Assembly: GCA_030544215.1 (NCBI GenBank)
Contig: JARZZO010000011.1
Span: 52,821,587 to 52,885,586 of the forward strand
Direction of reading: 5' to 3'
DNA length: 64,000 nt
Origin: Zantedeschia hybrid cultivar
Taxonomy: Eukaryota > Streptophyta > Magnoliopsida > Alismatales > Araceae
Shown: piece by piece, positions 23,511 to 35,934 of the stretch
Layout: the number at the start of each line of letters is the position of its first letter
Numbering within the stretch: position 1 is the stretch's first letter
Program-made: the position numbers and the translations under genes
Notes under the pieces: generated by a model
The model's input: only the letters and a program-made list of their open reading frames with translations
What the model was told of the DNA's origin: nothing
Database searches by the model: none

Positions 23511-23824
23511 GTAAAATGCGTCGACCGAGACAGACGCCTATCAGATGACAGGACGGGCCGTACTGACAGAAGTTCTGAAACGCGTCGTCCACCACCGACG
23601 CCGTTCAGACGACAAGATCGGCACCGTACACTGACATCTCAGGGTCGCAGTCTGAACGGCGTCGTCCATCATGGACGACGTTCAGACGACAAGACAGGGG
23701 CCGTACTCTCGCGGCCCGAAACCCGCCCACGTGGCGCCCACGTGGCACAACAGCAACAGACCTAAATGGCGTCCACCTAGCAAGATGCCGTTTGAAAGGC
23801 ATCGTGCAGTGTAGACGTCATTCA
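23511..23824. repeat. Hairpin array B in the 21-24 kb solo LTR
   Basis: Four or five imperfect palindromes at about 23511-23545, 23572-23610, 23650-23690 and 23761-23824, using the same GCGTCG/CGACG arms as array A, joined by spacers containing CAGACGACA. Confidence 0.78.
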
Positions 23825-26800
23825 GAAGAAACTCTCAAGACCCCTCAGGGTCCAAACCAGGGGATCCGGCCCGAAACCGACCCGAAAACTGAGCCCGAAA
23901 CCTCAGTCCTTACACATAGTATCATACCATTATCTTAAAGCAACTATCTCATGGTAATTGCAACTCCTAGCAACATCCGATCTTATTTCGGCTTCTAGGT
24001 CTTTAATGGTCTCGGGTAAATACAGTAGACCATTATCCCTGGTCTAAGCTTTACCATCAATACGTGACAGAATAGAGTAAGAATGTAGCTCCCGGATAAA
24101 CGCGAAGAAAGCTACACCGTTCCTCTATTCCAATCTTAAGTCATCAAGATGCCATAGTTAATAGTCCTTTCATCAGATGGTGGCAGATCATGGGTAAACA
24201 CATAGAAACTGCCATCACTAAATCAAGTTCTAAGAACTATATTGATAGAGAGCCACGCGGTGCATTCTCAATTACTCGCGCTCCGGCTTAGACTTTATGT
24301 TAAAGGTTTTGTTTATTTTAAGTTGGTCTCATCCTAGATGATAGTTTATAAATATATCGTATATATTTAACTATACCTAGATATTAGCAATCGATTCACA
24401 ATAAAATACTAAAAGGCATGCATTAATCATACATGTTCATTATGTGGTCATGGATAGCACGGTGATTAACTAGAGCCAAACAATTAATCCCCACAACAAT
24501 ATAACAATTATATAAACAAGAACATGCAAACATACAGGCACTGGTGATCTCATCTCCTTTCACCTTCCTGGTTGCATATGTGGATCATCATCGCCTCTCC
24601 TCGGCCGGCGCGATCAATTACAAATAATAATAATTTATAAATAATTTCAAATACAAATTAATTGTAAGAGAAAGTTTTATAGCCGAGTACAATAATGGAG
24701 GGAGATAGAATTATAATTGAAGAAAGAGAGGGAGGCACGTATGCCTCATTAATTAACATTTAATTAACTCACTCAAATTTTAAAATAATCCACATAAACC
24801 ACATACCATCACATGATATGAAATAAATAAAGTGCATATCCATGACCACTTCAAATTTTAACCATCTACTCATGATAAAGTACATCACATAAAGGATAAA
24901 ATCTTGAAACATAATAGTTTTGGTTTTCTTAAAACTTAGGTACCAATCAAAATTGGATAATTTGAATTTTTGAAAATCTTATTTTCTAACATGCAATAAA
25001 TCTAATTTAAAGCATCAAACACATTACTATGTGCATACAAAGCTAAAATTAAAATTCTAAAATATTCCATGCATTATTTAGGACAATTCTAAATTAATTG
25101 ATTTAACACTTAAATTAATTTTAAGTCACATTAATAACAATTATTAATGCGAATCAATCTAACAATTAGATTGAATTAAGAAATTCCTTAATAACTCTTA
25201 TTAAAGAATTTCCAACTCATATTATTAATCCCTTAACAACTCATTGTTAATAAACCCCTTTATTAAATAATATTTCTCAATAACTATTATTAAGAAAAGT
25301 AATTAGAACATTTCTAATCAAAATTAGTCTAATAATTAGATTTAATTAATCTCTTAATAACATTTATTAAAAGATCAATTTCAAGTGAATTAGATCTATA
25401 AAAACCTTTAATTAAGAGATTCATAAGAAATTTAATTAACTATCTTAATAACCATTATTAAGACTTTAATTAATCCTTAATAACTTTTATTAAGGTTTAT
25501 TTCTCAAAATTAATTAACTCTATTATAACATTTATAAATTATTAATTAATCACTTAATAACTTTTATTAGGTGTCCCTTAATTAAAATAATAATTTCATA
25601 ACAACATTTGTTAAGAAATTAACACATTGATCTAATCACTCAATTAATTAAGAATTAACAAAATTTTATTAATTAATTTTAAGGTGATAACAGTAATCTA
25701 ATTACTTAATTAATTAACAACATTTGTTAATTGTATTTATTATCACAACTTAAAATCTTAATTAATAACATTTGTTAATCTTAAGATAAGATCATTTCTT
25801 AAATATTAATAACAACAATTGTGAACAATTAATTAAGATCCCATCTTAAATAACAACACTTGTTAATTATAAGTTAAGATCATATCTTACTTAACTCTTT
25901 TATTACATAATTAAAAGTAATTAACAACTCTTGTTAATTAAATATCAAGATCATATCTCAAAATTAACTTCTAATTATTTGATTAAAGAACACATCTTAA
26001 ATCAATTCCCTCTATAACTTAAAATAATGAATCAATACATAAAACAAATTTTAAATATGATTCATCATTTAATTTCATGTTAAAGAGGGTTAAATAACCT
26101 GTAATAAGAGGTTAATTGGGCTTAAATAGGGGGTTTTGGAATGAAAAATTAAAATCTGGGTTTAATGGGCCTATAGGCCTGGGCTAAAGGCTGCCAGGGC
26201 CGGGCCTGGCTCAACCTGGCTCGGGCCAGGGGCCTGGACCCAGGCGCGACTTGGCCCAGCCAAGTCTAGCGTCTGGGCCGCCCGGGCCGGGCCCCGCCTA
26301 GCCAAGCGCCTGGCGCGGGACTGGCCGGTCCAGACACGCAGGGCCTGGTTCGGCCGGCCCCTTTTAGGGTTTTTGGCCCACTTTGTAGTCAGTTTTGGGC
26401 GGCGCTGCCGGCGGAGGGTGGCCGGAGGTTGAAGGGGGGAGTCACCCCATTCCTTCCAGTCGTCGGTGATGGCCGGCCGGTGACTTCCTCGCCGCCGGTG
26501 ACCCCTAAAAGATGGCGGTTTGAAACAGGTTTTACCCCTTTTGGTTTTTCAACCTTTTGAAAAACTACAGAGATGGGAGACACCATTACCGGCCGCCGAT
26601 CCAAACATGGAAGTCCTGGGGTTAAGGAGGATTTGCTGGTCATACCAACGAGGTAAAAGAGGTGTTCGACCACCATGGTACCCTTCTATGAAGCCCACAA
26701 AAGCTAGTTCTTCATCTCCATGAAGAACACCATGAAACCCCAAAAAATTAGAATTTTCCTTGCAGAATAACAATCGATATTATCTCATGTTCATCCCATG

Positions 26801-26890
26801 AACAAACTCCGCGAGAGAAAAATATTCTGAGCATGGAAATCATTCTAGAAAATAAATTTAGCCATCCCGAAACGGATCAGAGCGGTAAAC

Positions 26891-26905
26891 TTGGCTCTGA
26901 TACCA
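26891..26905 (-). other. Primer binding site A (initiator tRNA-Met type)
   Basis: The minus strand reads TGGTATCAGAGCCAA one base inside the LTR. TGGTATCAGAGC is the standard plant primer site complementary to initiator methionine tRNA. It fixes the minus orientation and makes the LTR at 26907 the 5' LTR for internal region A. Confidence 0.9.
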
Positions 26906-26906
26906 C

Positions 26907-28450
26907 TGTAGGGATCCGGGCGGGACGCGAAGAACGCAGCGGAAACGATGAACAAAAATCCTGCCCGATTCCCGCTGATCCGAATCGGAACGAAAAACTA
27001 AACAGAAAAATAAACGGGATGATCAAATCACCGTGCGCGGATTCGAATCCGCTTCCGTTGAGGCGATGCCGCGAGCTGCACAAGTGTCCGGCCTCCAGCG
27101 GTATCCACGTGATCCTCTGCGGTGGTTCGTCCTCGGTCCCTCGTATGTATCAGTTCGCTCGCTGAAGATCCGTCGCCGCAACGATTGCCGAAAACCCGCG
27201 GACGAGAATTCCCGACTTTCGGGAATCACGCGCGGTGGAGACGGAGACAATCTCGGCACCTCGAACGGGGCGCCCAGAGAAGGAGGAGAGAGAAAGGGGG
27301 ACGGCCAGCATGGGAAAATCCTGGAGCTTGGCCAAGGGTTTCTCAACAATGCGTATATATATTAAATCGGCGCGACTTTTCACAAAAGTCCCCGAGTTAA
27401 TATAAATCTTATTGCGTGTGACCCTCTAGGTCCATTAACCAGTTTGGTTTTCAGCCCGTTAAGTCCAATAACTAGTTATTAACTTATTATAATTAGTTAA
27501 TATCTATATATTAACTAATTACTTAACCGAATTAACATCTTATGTAAATTCGGTCGAACTTCCGATCAAGTTGGGTGCTAAGCAACACCGCATGATCCCG
27601 GAAGGTAATGGGGTTCAACAACCCACTTATAGAACCTGTCCATCCATAGTTACCACGTGACTTTAATCTTTCGTTCGCACAATGCTCTCGAGTTAACGTA
27701 GGGTATGGTCAATTGTCAAACCCTAGATGGTCAATTCATTTGAATCAGACTCCGCTGTACAATATCCGAAAACATCTTTTCTAATATTGTTTCTGCTCTG
27801 GCCAGAGACTCTTGCGGATCTATTCTAGAGCATTCTCTCTCCAATTACCTGAGAGCGAACGATCCCTTATTGAACACACAATCACCTTCGAAGGTCTTCT
27901 GCTGGACCCGATCCTTGACTATTAGAGATCCCGTGGATAGGGATTCGTAGGTCAAAGTCAAAGTCAAGAAGTCCACCGACAAGGTGTCTTTGGCGTCTCA
28001 AGTCCAAGGATCAACCACACAACTGTGACGATGAATCAGGTCAGTTGACAGTCAGGTAAATTACCATTTGGCGATTCATGTCGGATCAGTTCAGTGAACT
28101 CATTCCCCAATGAGCACCTATAGGTTTACCATTGTGTCTTCATACAAGTAACTAACGAGATCAGTCACCCTCATCATATGAGCTGGAATAACCTGTACTA
28201 TTCCTACCGGATGTTTAATGTCCTTCTCAAACATCCTACGACTAGGAACAATTGAGAATATGTGTTTATAAGTCATCAGTCTTATTATTATGATTTTATC
28301 ATAATCCAATGACTATTGCACATATTCATGGACTTCATTATGTTCAGTTACAAATATGCCAATCTACATAATGAATTTAATGTCATTTATTAGTGAACTA
28401 GATTGAAATAGGTGTCTTATGATTGGCTTAGAGGACACTTATATCTATCA
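26907..28450 (-). mobile_element. LTR 2, shared by internal regions A and B
   Basis: 1544 bp, same termini and high similarity to LTR 1. It serves as 5' LTR for region A (primer site on its left) and as 3' LTR for region B (polypurine tract CTCCCACTTAGACT on its right). One LTR between two internal regions points to unequal recombination between LTRs. Confidence 0.9.
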
Positions 28451-31400
28451 ATCTCCCACTTAGACTCAAGCCAATCACCTTCGCATTTGATCTCCATCAA
28501 ATCTAGATGATGCTCATATCAAGTCTATGACTAAGGCTCGGTCGGGGATCTGCTAAATCATTCATAAATAGAATAATATTTATTACTCTATTTCCTCTTA
28601 ATTCTTTGTCTCTTAACTTGTGAAAGAGCTTCAGAACGTTTTACAACTTCTGATGAGATCATGGCTCGACCACAAAATTGATCGCTTCCACTATTGTCTT
28701 ACAACAAAAGGATAGGATCGGAGACATTTTAGAACTATATCTAGTTCGAGGATGAACTCTTTCATCCATACTGTTCTAATAACAATATAATCTATTTATA
28801 TCATTATCTTAATAGTGAGTTTTGGGTTGGAACTCTTTCAATCCACCCCATACTGTTCTATCAACAGTATCAGCTATAATCATGTTAGCAGTGGTTTCTA
28901 GCTTGGAACTCTTTCAATCCACCACTTACTGATTGGAAGATAAAATCTAAGTCAGACTTGAAATTTGAGTCAGTGTGACTCACAATTTCAAATCATCATC
29001 TCCATATATAAGAGTGCATCCTTAGTACTTCTCAAGTACTTAGTGTTGTATCCTTCAATGAACCTTTCCTTAAAGAAATAAATTCTATGTCTAAACAATT
29101 GAGACTAATTATGAAATTTATCATGTCAAACTTTTTGATATGCAAGTTAATTTTAATTGATAGTAACATCTTTATCGATTTATCTTAATAGGTTCGTATT
29201 CTAAATACGCAAGATGTTACATTCGAACCTATCATAGAGAATTACATAGATAACAATATTTTTACTGATGGTAACATTCTAATGTCATTCCTAATGACTT
29301 TGATGTTACTATCAAAAAGTATTAATTAAGCGACCGTGCTCCTAGTGTCCTCTTTGTATACACATATTTCGTAGTCATTCTTAATGATCACTTTGTGTTT
29401 GACCATAAGATCAAAACTCTAATTCTAACTTTGAAAAGCTTCAGTTTGATTCAAAATTAATTTTTGAAATCATAACATACTTTTTGGATATTCTAAAAGT
29501 TTTAAAGTTGTATCATATACACTTTTTTCTCAATCACATTGAGGGGATATTTTTTAATATCCAACTGTCCTCTCATCATCATGATAGGCAGTATTGACAA
29601 GTAAAATTCTAATAAACTTATTAATGGTAACCACTGAAAAAAATTTGTCTAAGTCAACACTTTGACCTAAACTATTTCTTTCAGTTTGTCATATAAGTTT
29701 TAGTAGTCCACCTTTGTGAATCTTCAATCTGAAGATTTAGTTGCTTCTGACAGGTACAATACTCTCAAGTAATACTATCAAGTTCTGAACTTGATAAGTG
29801 TTATGGACTATAGCTAAGCTTAGAATTCTTAACTCATTCTGTCAATCCCAAATTTGTTAAGAGCTTTCTCATAAATTTTGGATCATAATCTACACCTTTG
29901 AGCTCTTCTCATTCTGGTATCTCTGATATGTCAAACATATCTTTCTAGCCATTTGAGAGAATCTCAAATATCTATGAAGCTCCTTTATGTGTGTCATAAA
30001 TGATTCCAAACAATTGAAGATTATCTACTAATTTTGTGTTAATTTGTAGGTCTAGAACATCTTCTAGTTTTATCAGCTCCCACTGTCTTCTCTGAGGACA
30101 TATTCTACTTCATATAAGACAGCTTTCAGGACGATAATTATATTATTATCGCCTGAACGATAAATGTAATGTCCAAATTCTTTGGACATCTCACAAATTC
30201 ATGTCTTTTTTGGATCAATCTTCTTTGTATCATATCTTTTTTAAAAAGACTTGGACATTATTTGACTTTAATATACTTAAAATTAAGTTTATTTATAATT
30301 CACATCTCATATGAATTATCGTATCTCCATATCATATATGGATATACTGACTTATTTGGAACTATATGTAAAGTATAGACATCTAATGTTCATACTCATA
30401 TATATACAAGGATATAAGAGTTTGGCAAATATTATTATACATAGCATTATATCCAATAAAGTGTTATTCCTCATTGTATCATATTGCTATGATAGATAAT
30501 GAAGATTAATCGAGAAAGGATGTAATTATCTTTTTAATGACTTGCGTGAATCCCGTACTCAATTATTAATTTCTTTGATCAAATCAAAGAATTATAATAT
30601 CCTTTGCAGTTAGTCACTTCATCTTGATCTTCTATACCTTAATCTCTCAGATGCATTCGACTAGTACTTCATCAAGTACACACAGTCGAATCTTTCTAAG
30701 AGAAAACTATTCAGGTGAGTCAATAGAAGTAATTATCTTTGACCTTAAGAAAATATTGTGCTATCTACATTAGTATGTATAAGTACTAATAATTTCTTAT
30801 TGCACAACCTAGTGTACAATGTCATAGATAATCATGATTCATATTGTCTTTTTCTATAGGAGATTTGTGAACATTCATCACATGATATGTCACATCAAGA
30901 ATCTATAGTGTAATGACTCATTTTAAAATCTTTTATTTTATTTTTAAAATCATATGGAACAACATTTGTCCTTTCTCGGTCAATGATTTTCACTTTTACA
31001 ATTCTTGATCGTTAATGGAACTGAATAATAATTATTCAGTTTCATACTGTTCCCTGAAGATATACAAAGAATTACTATCTCACAGTAACCTATGTATCTT
31101 TAAAACTATTGTTGAGTCTAACTCAACTCTTTCATACTCACGATTACCTTTTTCTTGTCTAAGTCTACATACTATTACAGATTCGAGAATCATTTTCAAT
31201 ATCTCATATTGGAGACGCTAATTTTCTAATAGACATGTAAAATTGGATAATAAGAATACCCGAAAACTTCTTACAAGTTTCATATTCTTTTGCCTTTACC
31301 AATATCCTTATTAGTTGCAGTGAGAGAACTGCTCCTTCTTACTTTCAGCTTACTTGTCTTTATCCTTCTCAGGTATTGGTTCGATCGTTTAAGATTTTAC

Positions 31401-32223
31401 CTCTTGCCTTTCTCGAAGGCATACCATGAATATCTTTTCTACTTGGTCTATCCAAGTAAGAGATTTCATAATATCTGACTAGGATAGTGGCTATCACTTG
31501 GTCCAGAAGATATTCTTCAGAGTCCTCTAGCCAATCTGAATATGAGAAGTATTGACATCCAATATGTCAAGTCTTAGATTAATTGACGACGTATTACATG
31601 TGATAGAGGAAATAAAGTGATTTAGGAAGATGGTTCTTATAATTCATTTATGGTATTTTATCTTGAATTATTTCTCATTATTTTTCGACAGACTGTATAA
31701 CCCTCAAGATATATAGAACGAAAGACTTCGATGGTCTCCTAGCAGGAATTAGAATCTCAATGACTTGTAGTACAGCCTTGTGAATAGCACAACAAACTGT
31801 GATACAATCAAAGAGCACCTATCTCATGGGACTTTCAACTCCTTGTAATATCTGATCATTGATTTGGTCCATAGAGATTTAATGGCCTTATGGATAGCAT
31901 AACAAATCATTAATTCTAGTCTAACTATTACCAGCGTTACGAGACGGACATAGATTTGCATGCAACCCTTGTGGATAGCACAATAAGGCTACATGGTTCC
32001 TCTACCCCGATCAATAGGCATCATATGCCATAGTCAGAGTCTCTCCTTACAGTTAGATAGGCTTTGTGGTAGCACAACAAACCTGCGTAAGATAATTTGA
32101 GGCCTATGACTATAACGATGGAGGACTACGCAGTAAGTTCTCAACTACTCACGTTACGGCTCAGACTTTAGCGAGGATTTTAGATAACTTTTATCTTGGT
32201 CTCTTCCTAGGTGATAGTTCATA

Positions 32224-32227
<4 letters not shown>

Positions 32228-32269
<42 letters not shown>
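32228..32269. repeat. (TA)n microsatellite
   Basis: About 20 uninterrupted TA dinucleotides. Region A has only a short TA/AT stretch at the matching place (about 24345). Confidence 0.95.
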
Positions 32270-32273
<4 letters not shown>

Positions 32274-34120
32274 TTAACTATACCAAGATAAAGCAATTGA
32301 TTCATAATCAAAAGTAAAACATGCATCAAATATGCATATTCATTATGTGGTCATGGATGGCACGGTGATTAACTGGAGCCATATAATTAATCACCAACTA
32401 TATAACAATTATATAATCAAAACATGCAAACATATAGGCACTTGTGATCTCATCTCTTGTCGCCTTCCTGGTTGCACTTATGGATCATTCTCACCTCTCC
32501 TCGACCAACACGATCAATTATAGCTAATATAGAATTTGAAATAATTTCAAATACAAATTAATTTTAAGAGAAAGTCTTATGGCCGAATACAATAATAGAG
32601 GGAGATAGAATTACATCGGAATGAGAGAGAGGGAGGCACGCATGCCTCATTAATTAACATTTAATTAACCCATATATCACATTCCAAGATAATCTACATA
32701 ATCACACACCATCACATGATATGATATTAACTAAGTGCATGTCCATAACCCTCACAAAATTTAACCATCTACACATGATAAAACACATCATATGAAGGCT
32801 AAAATTTTGAAAAATAATACTTTTAATTTTCTTAAAACCTTGGTACCAATCAAAATTAGATAATTTGAAGTTTCGAAAATCTTATTTTCTAATCATATAT
32901 TTAAATTTAATTTAAAGCATGAAAACACATCATTATGTGCATACAAGACTAAAATTAAAATTCTAAAATATTTCATGTATTATTTTAAAAAATTCTAAAA
33001 TTTAATCTAACACTTAGATTAATTTTGAATCACATTCACGACAATTATTAATGTGAAATAATCTAATATTTAGATTGAATTAAAAATTCTTAATAACTCT
33101 TATAAAAGAATTTATGATTACAATTTTAATTAGTTAACAACTCTTTGTTAAGAACCTCTTTATTAAATAATATTTCTCAATAACAATTATTAAGAAATAT
33201 TAATTAGAACGTTTCTAATTAAAATTAGTCAAACAATTAGACTCAATTTAATCTCTTAATAACTTTTATTAAATGATTATTTTAAGTACATTAGATCTTC
33301 AAAAATTTTAATTAAGAGATCTATGAGAATATTAATTCACTATCTTAATAACTTTTATTAAGAGTTAATTAATCCTTAACAATTTTTATTAAGGTTTATT
33401 CTCAAGAAATAATTAACTCTAAATAGTTAATTAATCACTTAATAACATTTTATTAAGTGTTCCTTAAAAATTAATAATAATAATTTCATAACAACAATTG
33501 TTAAGAAATTAAATGATCTAATCACTTAATTAAATAAAATTAACAACACTTGTTAATAAGTTTTAATATCATAACTTAATTAACCCCTCTTATTACTTAA
33601 TTAAAAGTAAACTAATAACAATTGTTAGCAAAATTTAAGATCACATCTTAAAAAATTAACCCTTTAAAATCATATCTTAAAGTCAACCCTCTATTAACTG
33701 AAAATTATAAACTTAAGTTTAAAAAATTTTTAAGCTTTTTTTAATTTTAATTTCCAGTTAATAGGGGTGGAGTTTATCTTTAAATAAGGGGTATAGGGTT
33801 TAATGATTTAAAAAAGGGGTTTAATGGGCTGATGAGAGGGGCTGGCCCATTGAGCCCTGGGCCTTGGCTCGGGCGTGGCTGACCTGGTCCAGGTCACTGG
33901 CTCGAGCCAGGCTGGCCACTTGCTCAAGCCTGGGCTCGGCCAGCCTTGGACTAGGGCGCGCCCAGGCCAAGCTTGGCCTAGCGCCAGTCGGATCGGCTCG
34001 GACTCGTCCGCTAGGGTTCCCCCCCCCCTCCCCCACCTTCTTATTGGTTGCAAGATTTTGGGGCGGCACAACCGCTGGCGCTAGCGGCGGGGCCGGTACG
34101 GGCGGCGCAACCAGCGGGAA

Positions 34121-34345
34121 GTTGCGAGGGGGGGGGGGGGGGTGGCCCTTCGTCCTCGACGCCGACGGGCGTGCCCTTTGCTGGCGGCGCAGCTGGCGGG
34201 AAATTGCGGGGGGGGGGGGGGGGTGGTGTGGCCCCCTTCATCCTCGACGCCGGCGGGCGTGCCCTTTGCTGGCGGCGCAGCCGGCGGTTGCGGGGGGGGG
34301 GGGGGGGGTGGCCCCCTTCGTCCTCGACGCCGGCGGGCGTGACCT
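34121..34345. repeat. 80 bp triplicate, each with a G15-17 tract
   Basis: Three tandem units, each carrying TTGCG followed by a pure G run (34128-34142, 34208-34223, 34292-34308), then GTGGCCC, TCGTCCTCGACGCCG and GCTGGCGGCGCAG. Region A shows no matching triplication near its primer site. The poly-proline ORFs across it are by-products. Confidence 0.9.
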
Positions 34346-34819
34346 TTGCTGCCGGTGGCCCCCCAAATCTGCTGGTTTGACTGGTTTTCATCCGTAGCCT
34401 TCCCCTCCCTTCCTCTTCCAACATTTGAAAAGCTCCAGAGAAGGAGGCTATGCTGTCGGTCCCCTGTGACCACAAAATATTCCGGGAACTTGCAGGGATT
34501 GCTGGTCACACCAATGACGACGAGGACTGCTAGTGATGGCCAAAAAAACCATTTTACAACCCTCTTTGAAGCCCCTCCATTCGATTCTTCATCCCATAAA
34601 GAACAAAATAGAAGTCCCTATAAAAAAATAAATTTTTTCCACAGAAAAATAATCTGATTATTGCTTGCTCATCCCATAAGTAATTTCTATGGGAGAAAAA
34701 TAATCTGATTATTGCTTGCTCATCCCATAAGTAATTTCTGTGAGAGAAAAAATAATCTGAGCATGGAAATCATTCTAGAATAATAAATTTAGCCATCCTG
34801 AAATGGATCAGAGCAGAAC

Positions 34820-34834
34820 TTGGCTCTGATACCA
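34820..34834 (-). other. Primer binding site B (initiator tRNA-Met type)
   Basis: Identical to site A, TGGTATCAGAGCCAA on the minus strand, one base from LTR 3. Confidence 0.9.
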
Positions 34835-34835
34835 C

Positions 34836-35934
34836 TGTTGGGATCCGGCCAGGACGCGAAGAACGCAGCGGAAACATAAAATGAAATCCCGCCCGATGCC
34901 CGCACATCTGTTTTGGAACGAAAATCGGAAACCGAAAAATAAGGAGTGTGATCATATCACCTTGTGTAGATTCGAATCCGCATCCGTGTCAGTTCCGTCG
35001 AGGTGATGCCGCTAGCCGCACAAGCGTCCGACCTCCAGCGGTATCCACGCGATCCTCCACGGTGGTTCGTCCTCCCTCCCTTGTCTAGATTAGCGCATTC
35101 GCTGAATATCCGTCGCCGCAACGACGTCCGAAAACCCGTGGATGGGAATTCCCGACTTTCGGGAATTGCACGCGGTGGAGACAGGACAACACTCGGGGCA
35201 CCGAGAGGGGCACCCAAAGGAGGAGGAGTGAGAGGAGACGGCCAACCTTGAGATCTCTTGGAGCTTGGCCCAGGATTTCTCAACAGCGCGTATATATATT
35301 AAGTTGGCGCGACTTTTCATAAAAGTCTCCGAGTTAATATACATCTTATTTATGTACCACCGATTGAGAATCTGTTTACGTGTGACACTTTAGGTCCATT
35401 AACCAATCCGGTTTTTGGCATGTTAAGTCCAATAACAATTTATTAACTTATAGTAGTTAATTAATATCTAATATTTAATTAATTACTTAATCGAATTAAC
35501 ATCTCATGTAAATTCGGTCGGACTTCCGATCAAATTGGGTGCCAAGTAACACCGCATGATCCCGGAAGATAATGTGGTTCAGCAACTCACTCATGGAACC
35601 TGTCTGTTCATAATTACCGCATGGTTATAATCCTTCGTTCGCACAATGCTTTCGAGTTAACGTAGGATATGGTCAACTGTCAAACCCTAGATGGTCAACT
35701 CACTTGAATTAGACTCCGCTGTATAATATCCGAAAACACCTTTTCTGATATTGTGTCTACTCTGGCCAGAGAATCCTGCGAATCTATTCTAGAGCATTCT
35801 CTCTCCAGTTACCTGAGAGCAAACGATCCTATATTGAACACACAATCACTTTTGAAGGTCTTCCGCTGGGCCCGATCCTTGACTATTAGAGATCCTGTGG
35901 ATAGGAATTCGTAGGTCAAAGTCAAAGTCCAGAA
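34836..35934 (-). mobile_element. LTR 3, truncated
   Basis: Matches LTRs 1 and 2 from TGTTGGGATCC to the GTCAAAGTC.AGAAGT block and then stops; about 480 bp of the LTR are missing. It is the 5' LTR of region B. The break at about 35934 leads directly into unrelated sequence. Confidence 0.85.

Larger units (their letters stand above)
21395..23914 (-). mobile_element. Solo LTR, 2.5 kb, nested in internal region A
   Basis: A 2520 bp unit with ends TGTAACGACCC and AGTCCTTACA, flanked by the 5 bp duplication CATAG (21390-21394 and 23915-23919). Both TG/CA rules are met and no internal gene is present, so I call it a solo LTR. The related internal region B lacks it at the matching place near 31790. 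A 9 bp duplication with GTAA/TTAC ends can also be drawn and would suggest a Mutator-type element, but the LTR reading is better because another copy ends at the same base at 965. The minus orientation is inferred from the position of the hairpin arrays. Confidence 0.7.
18363..26906 (-). mobile_element. Internal region A of a LARD-like element
   Basis: 8544 bp, or about 6.0 kb after removing the nested solo LTR. No gag or pol ORF survives or is recognisable. Most is AT-rich (about 18.4-21.3 kb and 24.6-26.1 kb), with a GC-rich segment near the primer binding site (26.1-26.5 kb). It aligns through most of its length with internal region B, so both come from one non-coding family, the pattern of a large retrotransposon derivative that depends on another element's enzymes. 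Confidence 0.75.
28451..34835 (-). mobile_element. Internal region B of the LARD-like element
   Basis: 6385 bp, non-coding, colinear with region A apart from the solo LTR and local indels. AT-rich for most of its length, with a GC-rich portion at 33.8-34.4 kb next to the primer site. No gag, protease, RT or integrase motif is seen on either strand. Confidence 0.75.

Noticed and set aside
21387..23920. Mutator-like element with 9 bp duplication ACACATAGT
   Set aside because: The same bases fit a TG...CA LTR with 5 bp CATAG duplication, and the relative at 1-965 ends at the matching LTR base; no transposase or long TIR is seen.
26891..26905. tRNA gene fragment suggested by TGGTATCAGAGCC
   Set aside because: It is a primer binding site next to an LTR; no cloverleaf can be drawn around it.
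33808..34509. Proline- or glycine-rich ORFs near the primer site of region B
   Set aside because: They are produced by poly-G tracts and GC-rich triplicates within a retrotransposon internal region; no domain is seen.
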